A DNA stretch of 64,000 nt from JBBRYB01 sp038238115 (GCA_038238115.1 JBBRYB010000003.1:127217-191216), one strand, 5' to 3'; numbered from the stretch's first letter, positions 1-8,030 are shown. Translations and numbers: made by a program. Notes: generated by a model from the letters alone, not told the origin.

Positions 1-421
1 GCTTGCAGTCGACGTCCTCCGAGCACAGGGCGCCCTCTGGCAGGTCGGGAAGCCCGTAGGTGGCTGCCGAGGACGAAAACATCAGTTTGTCGACCTGTGC
101 CATCTCCATCGCCATGAGCAGGTTGGCCATGCCCCCGACGTTTTGCCGGTAGTACCACGCGGGCCGCTCGGCCGACTCGCCGACCTGTTTCTTGGCGGCC
201 ACGTGCACGACGGCGTCGACGCCGTACTCGTGCATCAACGCGACGAGCTTCTCGGCGGCATGGTCGGCGGCGATATCGACCTGGACGAGCGGCGTGTCTC
301 CAACCCGGCTGGCCATCCCCGTGCTCAGATCGTCGACCACGACCGCATCACCGCGCTCGCGCAGCAGCCGCACCACGTGAGCTCCGATGTAGCCAGCGCC
401 GCCCGTCACCAATACCGTCAT
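1..421 (-). CDS. galE: UDP-glucose 4-epimerase, N-terminal part
   Basis: This is the N-terminal ~140 residues of an extended SDR epimerase; the C-terminal part lies beyond the window. The protein starts with MTVLVTGGAGYIGAHVV, the Rossmann glycine motif (TGGAGYIGxH) of GalE, followed by VVDDLSTG, HVAAKKQVGESAERP and the SSSAATYG segment that carries the first catalytic-triad residue. GalE interconverts UDP-glucose and UDP-galactose for cell-envelope sugars. The ATG at 421-419 sits 6 nt after TAAGGT (433-428), a -10 hexamer, so the mRNA is probably leaderless. The TIGR03089 gene lies just upstream on the same strand. A related NAD-dependent sugar epimerase is possible; GalE is the best fit. 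Confidence 0.85.
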   Translation of the reverse strand, partial: MTVLVTGGAGYIGAHVVRLLRERGDAVVVDDLSTGMASRVGDTPLVQVDIAADHAAEKLVALMHEYGVDAVVHVAAKKQVGESAERPAWYYRQNVGGMANLLMAMEMAQVDKLMFSSSAATYGLPDLPEGALCSEDVDCK

Positions 422-486
422 GGCGACACCTTAGTGCCCCGTCCACCTGCGTCTGCCCTGTTGTGCGGCGTGGTGGGGACGCGGTG

Positions 487-1251
487 TCAGCCGGTGAGCC
501 AGAGCACAGCGGTAGCTCTCTCCTCCTCGGCAATCCGGTCCCGCGTCGGGGCGTCCGCATGCGCGACGAGTACGACGCGTGCGCCCGCCACGAGCGGCGC
601 CACCAGGCCGGCAGCGAGCTGGCTCGATCGGGTGGGGTTCGCGTCGGTGATGAGGCCACCCCCGGGAACCAGCCCGAGGTCGGCGGCGGTGCTGGCTGCG
701 TGCTCGACGAGCTGGGCGTGCGTGATCGCGCCGGTCGAAGTCTCGAGCGCGACGTCGCCGCCTTGGACGAGACCCGGCATGAGCAGGACGTCCGGCTGGG
801 GAGGCACCTCCCGACCGAAGTCGAGCCAGCCGTCGGGAAGCGGCTCGACGAACGGGCCACCCAGGGCCCGCAGCGAGCAGGCGATGGGCTGACCCTCGAC
901 GGCTGCCAAGTCGGTGCGGGAGTCCGGACCCACCACGCTGGCGGCGATGTCGTCGGCAGCGCCATCCAGAGCCACGCGGAGGCCGGCAGCCCACACAGCC
1001 ATCAACGTCACTGTCGACTGCCAGTGCGCCGGCAGGTCGACACGAACCGTCGCGCCCGCGTCGAGCCCGAGCTCGTCGCTGAAGAAGTTGGCCACCTTGC
1101 TGACCCAGTTGTCGAACGTCTTGACGCTGAGCTCGATCCGCTCACCGGTGGCGCCGTCGAAGAACGTCACCAGTGGGCGGCCCGGGTCCGCGGCGAGGGC
1201 GTCGGCGAGCGCCGCCACCACTGTGTCGGGAGGGGAGGGCACGCGCACCAC
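487..1251 (-). CDS. TIGR03089 family protein
   Basis: A protein of about 254 aa if translation starts at GTG 1251-1249 (VVRVPSPPDTVVAALADAL). It resembles a shortened AMP-binding-type fold: segments LVTFFDGATGERIELS, a hydrophobic ATVRVDLP.HWQS stretch and an acidic central region. This actinobacterial family (TIGR03089) is typically found near mannose-nucleotide and F420 genes, as here. The reading frame stays open upstream to about 1680, but that part is low-complexity and arginine-rich and overlaps the divergent guanylyltransferase gene, so I do not count it as coding. No Shine-Dalgarno sequence is obvious. The biochemical role is unknown; substrate activation is only suggested by the fold resemblance. 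Confidence 0.7.
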   Translation of the reverse strand: MVRVPSPPDTVVAALADALAADPGRPLVTFFDGATGERIELSVKTFDNWVSKVANFFSDELGLDAGATVRVDLPAHWQSTVTLMAVWAAGLRVALDGAADDIAASVVGPDSRTDLAAVEGQPIACSLRALGGPFVEPLPDGWLDFGREVPPQPDVLLMPGLVQGGDVALETSTGAITHAQLVEHAASTAADLGLVPGGGLITDANPTRSSQLAAGLVAPLVAGARVVLVAHADAPTRDRIAEEERATAVLWLTG

Positions 1252-1264
1252 CTTAAGTGAGCAT

Positions 1265-1331
1265 GGCAGCTGCCTGGCCAGCACGGCTGATCTGCCATGT
1301 GCACAAGGCGCCTGCGTTGCGAGCATGGCAG
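1265..1331. repeat. Dispersed hairpin repeat B, copy 1
   Basis: The segment at 1265-1305 matches 60084-60124 at 36 of 41 positions, and weaker similarity continues for about 23 bp. Within it CTGCCATG (1292-1299) and CATGGCAG near 1324-1331 form an 8-bp inverted repeat. It lies between the divergent TIGR03089 and guanylyltransferase genes. It looks like a REP-type intergenic palindrome rather than coding sequence. Confidence 0.6.
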
Positions 1332-1397
1332 GTGCAGGCGGGCGCGCTGGCCGGCCGGCGGGCTCGTCGGCACGCCGGCCCGTGGTTTGATGGCGGT

Positions 1398-2459
1398 GTG
1401 GAGGCGGTGATCGTCGCAGGCGGGCTGGGCTCGAGGATGCTGCCCTTGACCGCGCACCGGCCGAAGCACCTGCTCCCGGTGGCCGGTGAGCCGTTCGTGG
1501 TCCACCAGATCGCCAAGCTGGCCGCCAGCGGGCTCTCCCGGGTAGTGCTGGCGACCAGTTACCACGCCGAACTCTTCGAGCCCGTGCTCGGCGACGGCAG
1601 GGCGTGGGGTATCGAGCTGATCTACGCCCGCGAGGTCGAGCCGCTGGGCACGGCGGGCGCCATTCGCCACGTGGCTCCACATCTGCGCTCGGGCCCCGAC
1701 GAGCCCGTCGTCATCCTCAACGGCGACATCCTCAGCGGGCACGACCTGAGCCGCCAGCTGAGCTGGCATCAAGGCCAGGCGGCGGACATCACCCTGCATC
1801 TGGTCGAGGTCACCGACGCTCGGGCGTACGGCTGCGTCCCGACCGATCGGGCGGGCAACGTGACCGCCTTCCTGGAGAAGTCACCCGACCCCATCTCACA
1901 TCAGATCAACGCCGGCTGCTACGTCTTCGCCAGACGGGTGATCGACTCGATCCCCGTCGGCCGGATGGTGTCGGTCGAGCGGGAGACGTTTCCGCACCTG
2001 CTGACCGAAGGCCTGCGGGTGCAAGGCTGGGTCGACCCGTCCTACTGGCTCGACGTCGGCACTCCAAGCGCCCTGTGCCAGGCGTCATCGGATCTCGTCC
2101 GCGGGATAGCGACCAGTCCCGCCCACTCGGCACCGCCGGCTGAGTCGTGGCTTTCTGCCTCCGCCTTCATTGCGCCAGGTGCGTCGGTGCGGGGCGGAAC
2201 CGCAGTCGGTCCTGGGGCGAAGGTCGAGTCCGGGGTGCGCATCGAGGGTGGGCTGATCTACGACGGCGCCACGGTCGGCTCACGCAGCCGGATCGTCGAC
2301 TCCGTGGTGGGGCCGGGGGCCGTGGTCGGACCCGACGTCGTGCTTCAAGACGCTGTGGTTGGTGACAACGCAACAGTCGGTGCCGGGTGCGAGCTGGTTC
2401 GCGGAGCGCGGGTCGGGTCAGACGTCGTGCTTCCCGACCGGGCTATCCGGTTCTCGTGA
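1398..2459 (+). CDS. Mannose-1-phosphate guanylyltransferase-like nucleotidyltransferase
   Basis: A 353-aa NDP-sugar pyrophosphorylase that would make GDP-mannose (or a related NDP-sugar) from sugar-1-phosphate and NTP. The N-terminus VEAVIVAGGLGSRMLPLT plus RPKHLLPV is the nucleotide-binding signature (residues 6-28), and ILNGDIL near residue 105 carries the metal-binding Asp. The last ~100 residues are left-handed beta-helix hexapeptide repeats (VRGGTAVGPGAKVESGV, VVGPGAVVGPDVVLQDAVVG). GTG 1398 is chosen because the glycine motif follows directly and TTTGAT (1386-1391) lies 6 nt upstream, a leaderless arrangement. In mycobacteria the equivalent gene next to fbiA/fbiB makes GDP-mannose; manB downstream supplies mannose-1-phosphate. 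Glucose or another sugar cannot be excluded. Confidence 0.8.
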   Translation: MEAVIVAGGLGSRMLPLTAHRPKHLLPVAGEPFVVHQIAKLAASGLSRVVLATSYHAELFEPVLGDGRAWGIELIYAREVEPLGTAGAIRHVAPHLRSGPDEPVVILNGDILSGHDLSRQLSWHQGQAADITLHLVEVTDARAYGCVPTDRAGNVTAFLEKSPDPISHQINAGCYVFARRVIDSIPVGRMVSVERETFPHLLTEGLRVQGWVDPSYWLDVGTPSALCQASSDLVRGIATSPAHSAPPAESWLSASAFIAPGASVRGGTAVGPGAKVESGVRIEGGLIYDGATVGSRSRIVDSVVGPGAVVGPDVVLQDAVVGDNATVGAGCELVRGARVGSDVVLPDRAIRFS

Positions 2460-2495
2460 CAGTCCAACCGCACGTCTGGCGTCTCCCGGTGGCCG

Positions 2496-2969
2496 TCAGC
2501 TGAAGAGTCCGCTGTGGGTCAACAGAGACATCCCGCCGAGTACGGCGGCGAAGCGCAGGGTGCGTCCCACAAACGTCGTGACGTAGAACCAGACCCGGTG
2601 AAAGCGCAGCTGGCCGGCCAGGACTGCCATGATCGCCAGGGGCGGGAAACCCGTCGTTGCGGAGAGGAACAACAACACGATGCCGGTCCAGGGACGCCGG
2701 TCGGTGCGGGTCTTGACCTTGTCGTACTGCTGCCGCCAGCGCGGCGACTCCATCTTCTTCTGGATGTAGCTCCACTTCATCGACGACCGCCCGACCTCGT
2801 ACCAGAAGATCTTGCCGACCACCTGCCCCGCCGCGGCGACGATCGAGACCAGCCAGACCCCGAAGTGGTCGACGAGCGCACCGACCGTCGCGATATAGGC
2901 CTCGATGTTGATCAGCGGGAAGAGTGCCGAGGCGACCGCTACACCGAACGTCGCCAGCAACAGCTTCAT
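2496..2969 (-). CDS. VTT/YqaA-type integral membrane protein
   Basis: A 157-aa protein of the VTT (DedA/YqaA-like) membrane family. About four hydrophobic segments are visible: near residues 2-22, 38-56, 95-117 and 126-150. The conserved SATTGFPPLAIMAVLAGQLR stretch (103-122) resembles the re-entrant loop of the family. DedA-type proteins influence lipid scrambling and membrane homeostasis; the exact role here is not shown. ATG 2969-2967 overlaps the stop of the upstream phosphatidyltransferase (ATGA), so the two are translationally coupled. This is the last gene of a minus-strand run that begins with fbiA. It converges on the guanylyltransferase gene with a 36-bp gap. Confidence 0.75.
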   Translation of the reverse strand: MKLLLATFGVAVASALFPLINIEAYIATVGALVDHFGVWLVSIVAAAGQVVGKIFWYEVGRSSMKWSYIQKKMESPRWRQQYDKVKTRTDRRPWTGIVLLFLSATTGFPPLAIMAVLAGQLRFHRVWFYVTTFVGRTLRFAAVLGGMSLLTHSGLFS

Positions 2970-3700
2970 CGCCTGCGCGTCCCGCTTTCCGGTGGTACGG
3001 CGTCGACAGCTGCCGAGACGCCACCCTGGTGTGCGGGGTGCGCGCATCCGCTCGGGACGGGCAGCCCGAGTCGGGTCATCCAGACCAGCGACGTGATCTT
3101 GAGGCCGAGCAGTGCCGTCGCGATGCACCCTGCCACCCAGGCGTCCCGCGTCCAGACCATGAAGACGGCGAAGAGGGCAGAGTTGAGCGCCTTTCCGGGC
3201 TTCGACCAGTTCCACAGCCAGATCCGGCGATCGACGAGATAGAAGTAGTTCGGGCTGGACAGCGGCCAGGCAAGGAACGCCATCGACAGGTACATGTCGA
3301 TGACCATGAACTCGGCGAGGTAGATGCCGACCGGTACGACCATCGTCGGGTCGTACCATGCGAACCCGACGTAGAACACGGCCGCCGACACCCTGTCGCA
3401 CATGATGTCGAGCGTTGCCCCGGTCCGGGTCTCACGGTCGGTGACCCGGGCGATGGCACCGTCGGCCATGTCGCCGACCCAGTAGACTGCGAGCGCACAA
3501 AGCAGCAGCGTCAGCGAGTGCTCGTGAGCGCCCCACAGCGCCAACACCAGCGTGCAGGCGGTCCGCACGAACGTGATGATGGTTGCCAGTGTGAAGACCC
3601 GTTCGGCCCCAGGGTCGGCGCACTCTCGATGTGCGCAGACCTCACTGGCGGTGAACCCTGTCGACGACACAGTGCCGATCTTGCCACCGGTCGAACTCAC
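2966..3700 (-). CDS. CDP-alcohol phosphatidyltransferase family protein
   Basis: A 244-aa membrane enzyme that transfers a phosphatidyl group from CDP-diacylglycerol to an alcohol. The complete family motif D-x2-DG-x2-AR-x8-G-x3-D-x3-D is present: Asp77, Asp80, Gly81, Ala84, Arg85, Gly94, Asp98 and Asp102. Hydrophobic segments flank it (about 36-56, 62-76, 105-125, 130-145, 170-200). The last 30 residues are polar and lack similarity to the catalytic core. The GTG start overlaps the stop of the DUF3105 gene (GTGA), and its own stop overlaps the next ATG. The alcohol substrate (inositol phosphate, glycerol phosphate or other) cannot be told from sequence. Confidence 0.88.
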   Translation of the reverse strand: MSSTGGKIGTVSSTGFTASEVCAHRECADPGAERVFTLATIITFVRTACTLVLALWGAHEHSLTLLLCALAVYWVGDMADGAIARVTDRETRTGATLDIMCDRVSAAVFYVGFAWYDPTMVVPVGIYLAEFMVIDMYLSMAFLAWPLSSPNYFYLVDRRIWLWNWSKPGKALNSALFAVFMVWTRDAWVAGCIATALLGLKITSLVWMTRLGLPVPSGCAHPAHQGGVSAAVDAVPPESGTRRR

Positions 3701-4470
3701 TGATGCCAGAGGAAGCCCTCGGGCGCGTCGTCGTACGGGTACCTCTTCATGAACTCGCCGAGGGCGGCGCCGGAGAAGCTCGAGCAGTACTGGCTCTCGC
3801 CGAACGATGGTGGGGTGCCGCTGCTGAAGTTCGCCGGGTCGAATGTCGGCTGGTGAATCGACCAGTGCGTGAGGGCGATGTGCTTGCCGTCGGGGATCGG
3901 GGCGCCGCCTTGGTCGTTGGCCGTCCAGGGCGCGATGATCACGTTGTAGCGAGGGTCCTGGCCGTGGGCATCGAACTTCTTGGCCGTGGCCTCCAGCGTG
4001 TTCAGCTGCGAGCCGTCGCCCGCCACCGTCTCGTCATACCAGACGATGGTCCAGCCGTGCTCCAGGTTGTGCACCAGCATCTCGAGGCTGGGCCGGTCGT
4101 CTGCCGTGTAGAAGTGCACGCCTCCGGGCGCGGGCGTCGGGTTGTGGGGGCCGAATGCCGGCGGCACCGTCTGGTAGGTGACCGGCGTCGTGACGTGCTG
4201 TCCCGCACCTGTCGCGTCCTCCTCCTTGACAGACGTACAACCCGCGCTCGCAGCGGTGGTCCCGATCTGGCTCAGGTCCTGGGCGGCGATCGCGTTCTTC
4301 TCGCTGCGGTCCTTGAGCACGGTGTACCCCGCGAAGCCGACGATGACCAGGGCGACGACGACGCAGATCGCGACGACGGTGAGGGTCCGCCGCCGCTCCG
4401 CGGCCTTGGCCTGCTTGCGCATCTGCTCGACCATGTCGCGCCGTTCGCGGTTGGTGCTGGACTTGCTCAC
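3697..4470 (-). CDS. DUF3105 domain membrane-anchored protein
   Basis: About 257 aa: a charged N-terminal region with KNRERR-type sequence, one membrane segment (TVVAICVVVALVIVGFAGYTV) and an extracytoplasmic DUF3105 domain. The domain motifs are FGPHNPTPAP, VHNLEHGWTIVWY and HWSIHQP. GTG 4470-4468 is preferred because GAAAGG lies about 9 nt upstream and homologs begin MSKSS; ATG 4500 would add ten residues. The gene begins about 36 nt after the fbiB stop and overlaps the phosphatidyltransferase gene. Function unknown. The conserved His residues could bind metal, which is inference. Confidence 0.85.
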   Translation of the reverse strand: MSKSSTNRERRDMVEQMRKQAKAAERRRTLTVVAICVVVALVIVGFAGYTVLKDRSEKNAIAAQDLSQIGTTAASAGCTSVKEEDATGAGQHVTTPVTYQTVPPAFGPHNPTPAPGGVHFYTADDRPSLEMLVHNLEHGWTIVWYDETVAGDGSQLNTLEATAKKFDAHGQDPRYNVIIAPWTANDQGGAPIPDGKHIALTHWSIHQPTFDPANFSSGTPPSFGESQYCSSFSGAALGEFMKRYPYDDAPEGFLWHQ

Positions 4471-4506
4471 GGGGTGCGGCCTTTCGGGTGTGGACGACAT
4501 CTGAGT

Positions 4507-5553
4507 CTACGTGGCGAGCCACCCGGTCCTGGATTCTGTTCGCCAGCCGCCGGTCAAGCGGTCGTGGGTAGCGGTGCAGTCTGCCCTGAGGCGGTGCGCA
4601 GCGGCCAGCGTCTCGATCCGCTCCTGCAGCCGCCCGACCTCGACCCAGTCGGCCCCCTCGGCGTGATCGTGTACGTCGATCTGCACCACCCAGCCGTCTG
4701 CGCTGCCCGGGTCGGAGGTGACCCTTTCCACGAGCAGCCGGATCGCTGGTCGGGTCGAGACCAACGAGTCGAAAGGCGGCCGGTCACTGGCGAGCCGGCG
4801 AGGGAAGTGGGCGAGCGCGACCTCGTCGTCGCGAAGCGCCGCCGCCACGACGGCATCACGAGCCCCCAGACCGAAGAGGTCGTTCACCGCCGGCCGGGCG
4901 AGCGCCGCGGCGCCTGACCCGTGGACGCCGACGGCAAGCACCAGCCCGCCCAGGCCGCGTACCACGGCCAGCGGACGCCCGGACGTCTTCGTCTTGACGA
5001 GGTCGCAAGCAGCCGCCAGCTCGTCAGCGACCGCCGGGGCGGTGACCTGGAGCACGTTGCCGTGGGTGTCTCGGGTGCCGGCCAAATCGACCAGAGGCGG
5101 CAGGCCGGCGCAGCCGATCGCGATGTCCGTCTGACCCAACCGCCACGCGCGCCCAGCCGTGTCGGAGACCACCACGCCGACGTTGATGCCCAGCCGCGCG
5201 TACACTTGCTCGCGAAGCTTGCCGGCCCAGGCGTCCGGGTCGCCTGGCAGGGACAGCGCCTGTCCGGCCGCCACGTTGGATGCGTCCACCCCGGCCGCAG
5301 CCATGACCAGCCCGTGGGCCGTCTCGGCGATCACCGCATCGCCGCGTCGGGCCACCACCCGGACCGTCTGCGACTCGATGAGGTCCGAGCGGTCGCCGGC
5401 CGTCACCAGGCCCTCGGCCTTGCTGATTACTTTGCTCGTGACGACGACGACGTCCTGGTCGGTCAGGTCGGGACACGCGCATACCAGTGCGGCCAGATCG
5501 GTGCCCGCGGTTATCTCCGGCCACTCCCAGGCGGTGACCTCGAGCCGGTTCAT
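4507..5553 (-). CDS. fbiB: Coenzyme F420-0:L-glutamate ligase (FbiB/CofE domain)
   Basis: A 348-aa protein whose first ~245 residues match the CofE/FbiB glutamate ligase that adds gamma-linked glutamates to F420-0. Visible motifs are VVVTSKVISKAEG (about 36-48), AETAHGLVMAAAGVD, and VVVSDTAGRAWRLGQTD with IAIGCAG, which belong to the GTP/metal-binding core. Mycobacterial FbiB continues into an FMN nitroreductase domain that reduces dehydro-F420. Here the last ~100 residues show no nitroreductase motif and the protein is ~100 residues shorter than that fusion. The start codon overlaps the fbiA stop (ATGA), so the two are coupled. The reductase must be encoded elsewhere if mature F420 is made. 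Confidence 0.88.
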   Translation of the reverse strand: MNRLEVTAWEWPEITAGTDLAALVCACPDLTDQDVVVVTSKVISKAEGLVTAGDRSDLIESQTVRVVARRGDAVIAETAHGLVMAAAGVDASNVAAGQALSLPGDPDAWAGKLREQVYARLGINVGVVVSDTAGRAWRLGQTDIAIGCAGLPPLVDLAGTRDTHGNVLQVTAPAVADELAAACDLVKTKTSGRPLAVVRGLGGLVLAVGVHGSGAAALARPAVNDLFGLGARDAVVAAALRDDEVALAHFPRRLASDRPPFDSLVSTRPAIRLLVERVTSDPGSADGWVVQIDVHDHAEGADWVEVGRLQERIETLAAAHRLRADCTATHDRLTGGWRTESRTGWLAT

Positions 5554-6542
5554 CGAGATGCTGTCGACGCCAGCGAGGTCGCGAGGTCGAGGGTGGCACG
5601 CGCCAGCGCGCTGGTAGCCTCCGCGCCGGCCATGTACAAGGGGACAGCGCGGGCCGCCAGTTGCTGCTTCAGCAGGTCCGGGACCGCCGCGGAGTCCGCT
5701 TCGTCGACGAGCCATCCGTCGAGCAGGCCGCCGGACTCGCGGGCGCCGTAGTGGACAGCCACTGCCGCAGCGCTCACCTCGACACCGATCACGGGGAGCA
5801 GCCGATCTGCCATCCCCCGCACCGGCGACCCGTCGATGATCGGGGAGACTCCGACTACGCGGGCGGAGGTCCTGCGCAAAGCCGCCGCGATGCCGGGCAC
5901 GCCGAGGATCGTGCCCACCGAGACGACGGGGTTGCTCGGCGGCACGATGACGACATCGGCCGCAGAGATGGCCTCGAGGACGCCCGGACCCGGTTGTGAG
6001 TCATCGATGCCCACGGGTATCACGGCGTAGGCCGCCGGTGCGTGCAGGCGCACCCAGTACTCCTGGAAGTGCACGGCGCGGCGGCCGCCTTCGGCGTCGG
6101 GGTCGTCCACGACGACGTGGGTCTCCACCCGGTCGTCCGTCATCGGCAGCAACGTCACCCCCGGGCGCCAACGCTCGCACAGGGCTGCGGTCACGTCGGA
6201 CAGGGGATAGCCCGCGGTGAGCATCTGCGTACGGACGAGGTGGGTTGCGATGTCACGGTCGCCGAGTCCGAACCAGCGCGGTTCGACGCCGTACGCCGCC
6301 AGCTCGTCCTTGGCGTTCCAGGACTCGTGACGTCGACCCCATCCACGCTCGATGTCGATACCGTCCCCGAGCGTATACATCACCGTGTCCAGGTCGGGGC
6401 AGATCTTCAAGCCGAACATCCACACGTCGTCGGCCGTGTTGCCGATGACGGTGATGTGGTCCTCGGTCGGCGTGATGACGTCTCGGAGCCCGGTGAGGAA
6501 CCGGGCACCGCCAACACCTCCGGAGAGCACGGTGATTCGCAT
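5550..6542 (-). CDS. fbiA: 2-phospho-L-lactate (phosphoenolpyruvyl) transferase
   Basis: A 330-aa FbiA/CofD enzyme that transfers the phospholactyl or phosphoenolpyruvyl moiety to the deazaflavin FO, giving (dehydro-)F420-0. The N-terminus MRITVLSGGVGGARFL (GGVGG at residues 8-12) and IGNTADDVWMFGLKICPDLDT (33-53) are hallmarks, and VIVPPSNPVVSVGTIL lies in the second half. The length equals that of mycobacterial FbiA. TACCCT (6554-6549) lies 6 nt before the ATG, suggesting a leaderless transcript. It is the first gene of a tightly packed minus-strand run. A divergent membrane-protein gene starts 118 bp away. Confidence 0.93.
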   Translation of the reverse strand: MRITVLSGGVGGARFLTGLRDVITPTEDHITVIGNTADDVWMFGLKICPDLDTVMYTLGDGIDIERGWGRRHESWNAKDELAAYGVEPRWFGLGDRDIATHLVRTQMLTAGYPLSDVTAALCERWRPGVTLLPMTDDRVETHVVVDDPDAEGGRRAVHFQEYWVRLHAPAAYAVIPVGIDDSQPGPGVLEAISAADVVIVPPSNPVVSVGTILGVPGIAAALRRTSARVVGVSPIIDGSPVRGMADRLLPVIGVEVSAAAVAVHYGARESGGLLDGWLVDEADSAAVPDLLKQQLAARAVPLYMAGAEATSALARATLDLATSLASTASR

Positions 6543-6660
6543 GCAGGCAGGGTAGGCCCCACGGCCCTGCCACCGCGCATGCCATCGGGGTCGTGCGCCA
6601 CCTCGCAGACAGGGGTTGTGGCAGGCTAAGCGGAGATTCCACACCTCCGAGGGGGTCACC

Positions 6661-7800
6661 GTGGTCACCGATGCGACCAAGAAGTTCCGCGAGATCTTCG
6701 CGTACGGGCTGCTGGGCGTCGCCGCCCTCTACGTCATCAGCGGCCTGTCCCTGCTGTTCAAGAGCCAAGATTCCGTCGGACTCGCCTTCACCGGCCGCGC
6801 GGCGGCCTTCGGCTACCTGTTCGACGATCCAATCCTGGTCATTTCTCTCGTGGTAGCCGTCGCCTTGGTGGCCGGCTCCGGCGGTGGTGAGGTCGGTCGG
6901 GAGGCGAGCAAGAACGCGAGGGCCGTCGTCCTCGCGGCACTCGGTGTCGGCGCCGTGGCCTTGCTCTTCGCAGTGATCAGCTGGTTGGCGGCCTTCGGAG
7001 CCGATGAACTCGGTAGCGGCGGGGGCGGACCTTTCAACGGTGTGTTTGGTGCCGGAAAGATCGTCAGCATCTTCTTGGGGCTGGCCCAGCTCGGCTTCCT
7101 CGCCCTCGGCGTGTTCTTCGCGCTCAGCGTGCAGCGAAGCCTGCCCCAGCGGATCCAGGCAGGGCAGTGGGGCGGGCAGCCCGGCTACGGCCAGCCGATG
7201 CAGGGGTATGGCCAGCAGCAGCAAGGCTGGGGCCAGCCGAACCAGGGTTATGGACAGCCTGGACAACAACCTGGCTGGGCACAGCAGCCGTCGAACTTCC
7301 AGGGCCAGCCGTCATGGGGCCAGGGATACCCCAGCGGCCCGCCCACCGGCGCAACGGCCGCTGGCCCTGGCTGGGGTCAGCCGGCCGAGCAGCAGCAGTC
7401 GTGGGGTCAGCCGGCCGAGCAGCAGCAGTCGTGGGGTCAGCCGGCCGAGCAGCAGCCCTGGGGTCAGCCGGCCGAGCAGCATCCCGCTTGGGGTCAGCCG
7501 GCCGAGCAGCAGCAGCCGTGGGGTCAGCCGGCCGAGCAGGAACCGGCGGCTTGGGGTCAGCCGGCCGAGCAACACCCCGCGTGGGGTCAGCCGGCCGAGC
7601 AGCAACCCGCGTGGGGTCAGCCTGGTGAGGACGTTTCCCCGAGTGGCACCACAAGCGTGAACCGTCCGAGCGAGGAGCCGGCCGCCGCCGCCGACCAGGG
7701 TGCTACCGACGGCGACGACACAGACCGGGAAGACACCGACCGAGCAGACAGCGACGAGCCTCCTCAGCAGCAGGGCTGGTGGCAGCGGCCGTCGAAATGA
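6661..7800 (+). CDS. Four-helix membrane protein with WGQPAEQ-repeat tail
   Basis: A 379-aa protein of unknown function. Residues 1-160 hold about four hydrophobic segments (12-32, 56-76, 88-112, 125-155). From ~165 onward the sequence is Gly/Pro/Gln/Trp-rich: first GQPGYGQPMQGYGQQQQ-type sequence, then eight WGQPAEQ repeats and a ninth WGQPGED. It ends in an acidic stretch (DGDDTDREDTDRADSDEPP) and WWQRPSK. GTG 6661 is chosen because GAGGGGG (6649-6655) lies 5 nt upstream. The domain order, short membrane core plus a flexible disordered tail, resembles actinobacterial envelope proteins, but I do not recognise a named family. Confidence 0.75.
   Translation: MVTDATKKFREIFAYGLLGVAALYVISGLSLLFKSQDSVGLAFTGRAAAFGYLFDDPILVISLVVAVALVAGSGGGEVGREASKNARAVVLAALGVGAVALLFAVISWLAAFGADELGSGGGGPFNGVFGAGKIVSIFLGLAQLGFLALGVFFALSVQRSLPQRIQAGQWGGQPGYGQPMQGYGQQQQGWGQPNQGYGQPGQQPGWAQQPSNFQGQPSWGQGYPSGPPTGATAAGPGWGQPAEQQQSWGQPAEQQQSWGQPAEQQPWGQPAEQHPAWGQPAEQQQPWGQPAEQEPAAWGQPAEQHPAWGQPAEQQPAWGQPGEDVSPSGTTSVNRPSEEPAAAADQGATDGDDTDREDTDRADSDEPPQQQGWWQRPSK
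7372..7611 (+). repeat. In-frame tandem repeat coding WGQPAEQ units
   Basis: Eight units begin at 7372, 7402, 7432, 7459, 7489, 7519, 7552 and 7582, with a degenerate ninth at 7612. The spacing is 27, 30 or 33 bp, always in frame. The first two units are identical over 30 bp. The core TGGGGTCAGCCGGCCGAGCA is preserved in nearly all units while the 3' part of each varies, as expected for slippage or recombination with selection on the frame. Confidence 0.9.
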
Positions 7801-7885
7801 TGGCGAGCTGGGTCCTTTAGCACGGCCACCGCCGAGTGCTCGGGATGAATTTGCGGCGTGTCGCGGCCAAATTCGCTCAACTGGC

Positions 7886-7914
7886 TTGACGAACCCTGCT
7901 TACACCGTTGTAAT
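7886..7914 (+). promoter_or_regulatory. whiB promoter with TTACA-N4-TGTAA palindrome
   Basis: TTGACG (7886-7891), a 17-bp spacer and TGTAAT (7909-7914) form a near-consensus vegetative promoter. The palindrome TTACACCGTTGTAA (7900-7913) covers the spacer end and the -10 box, so a bound protein would block polymerase. The start codon of whiB is ~117 nt downstream of the -10, leaving a leader of about 110 nt. Confidence 0.6.
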
Positions 7915-8030
7915 TCACTAAAGGCGTCGGCGCGAGAGACAGCCTGTGACAAGGAAGTAACAAAGAGTGAGACAGTGGATCAACGGGCAACAAATTTAAT
8001 CTGGGTGGTACCGGGTCGAGGAGGCGCAAC

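Noticed and set aside
1251..1680. N-terminal extension of the TIGR03089 protein
   Set aside because: The upstream open frame overlaps the divergent guanylyltransferase gene and repeat B and is low-complexity Arg/Pro-rich.
7124..7654. Open frames on both strands within the WGQPAEQ repeat
   Set aside because: Repeats without stop codons open every frame; only the + frame continuing from the membrane helices makes sense.
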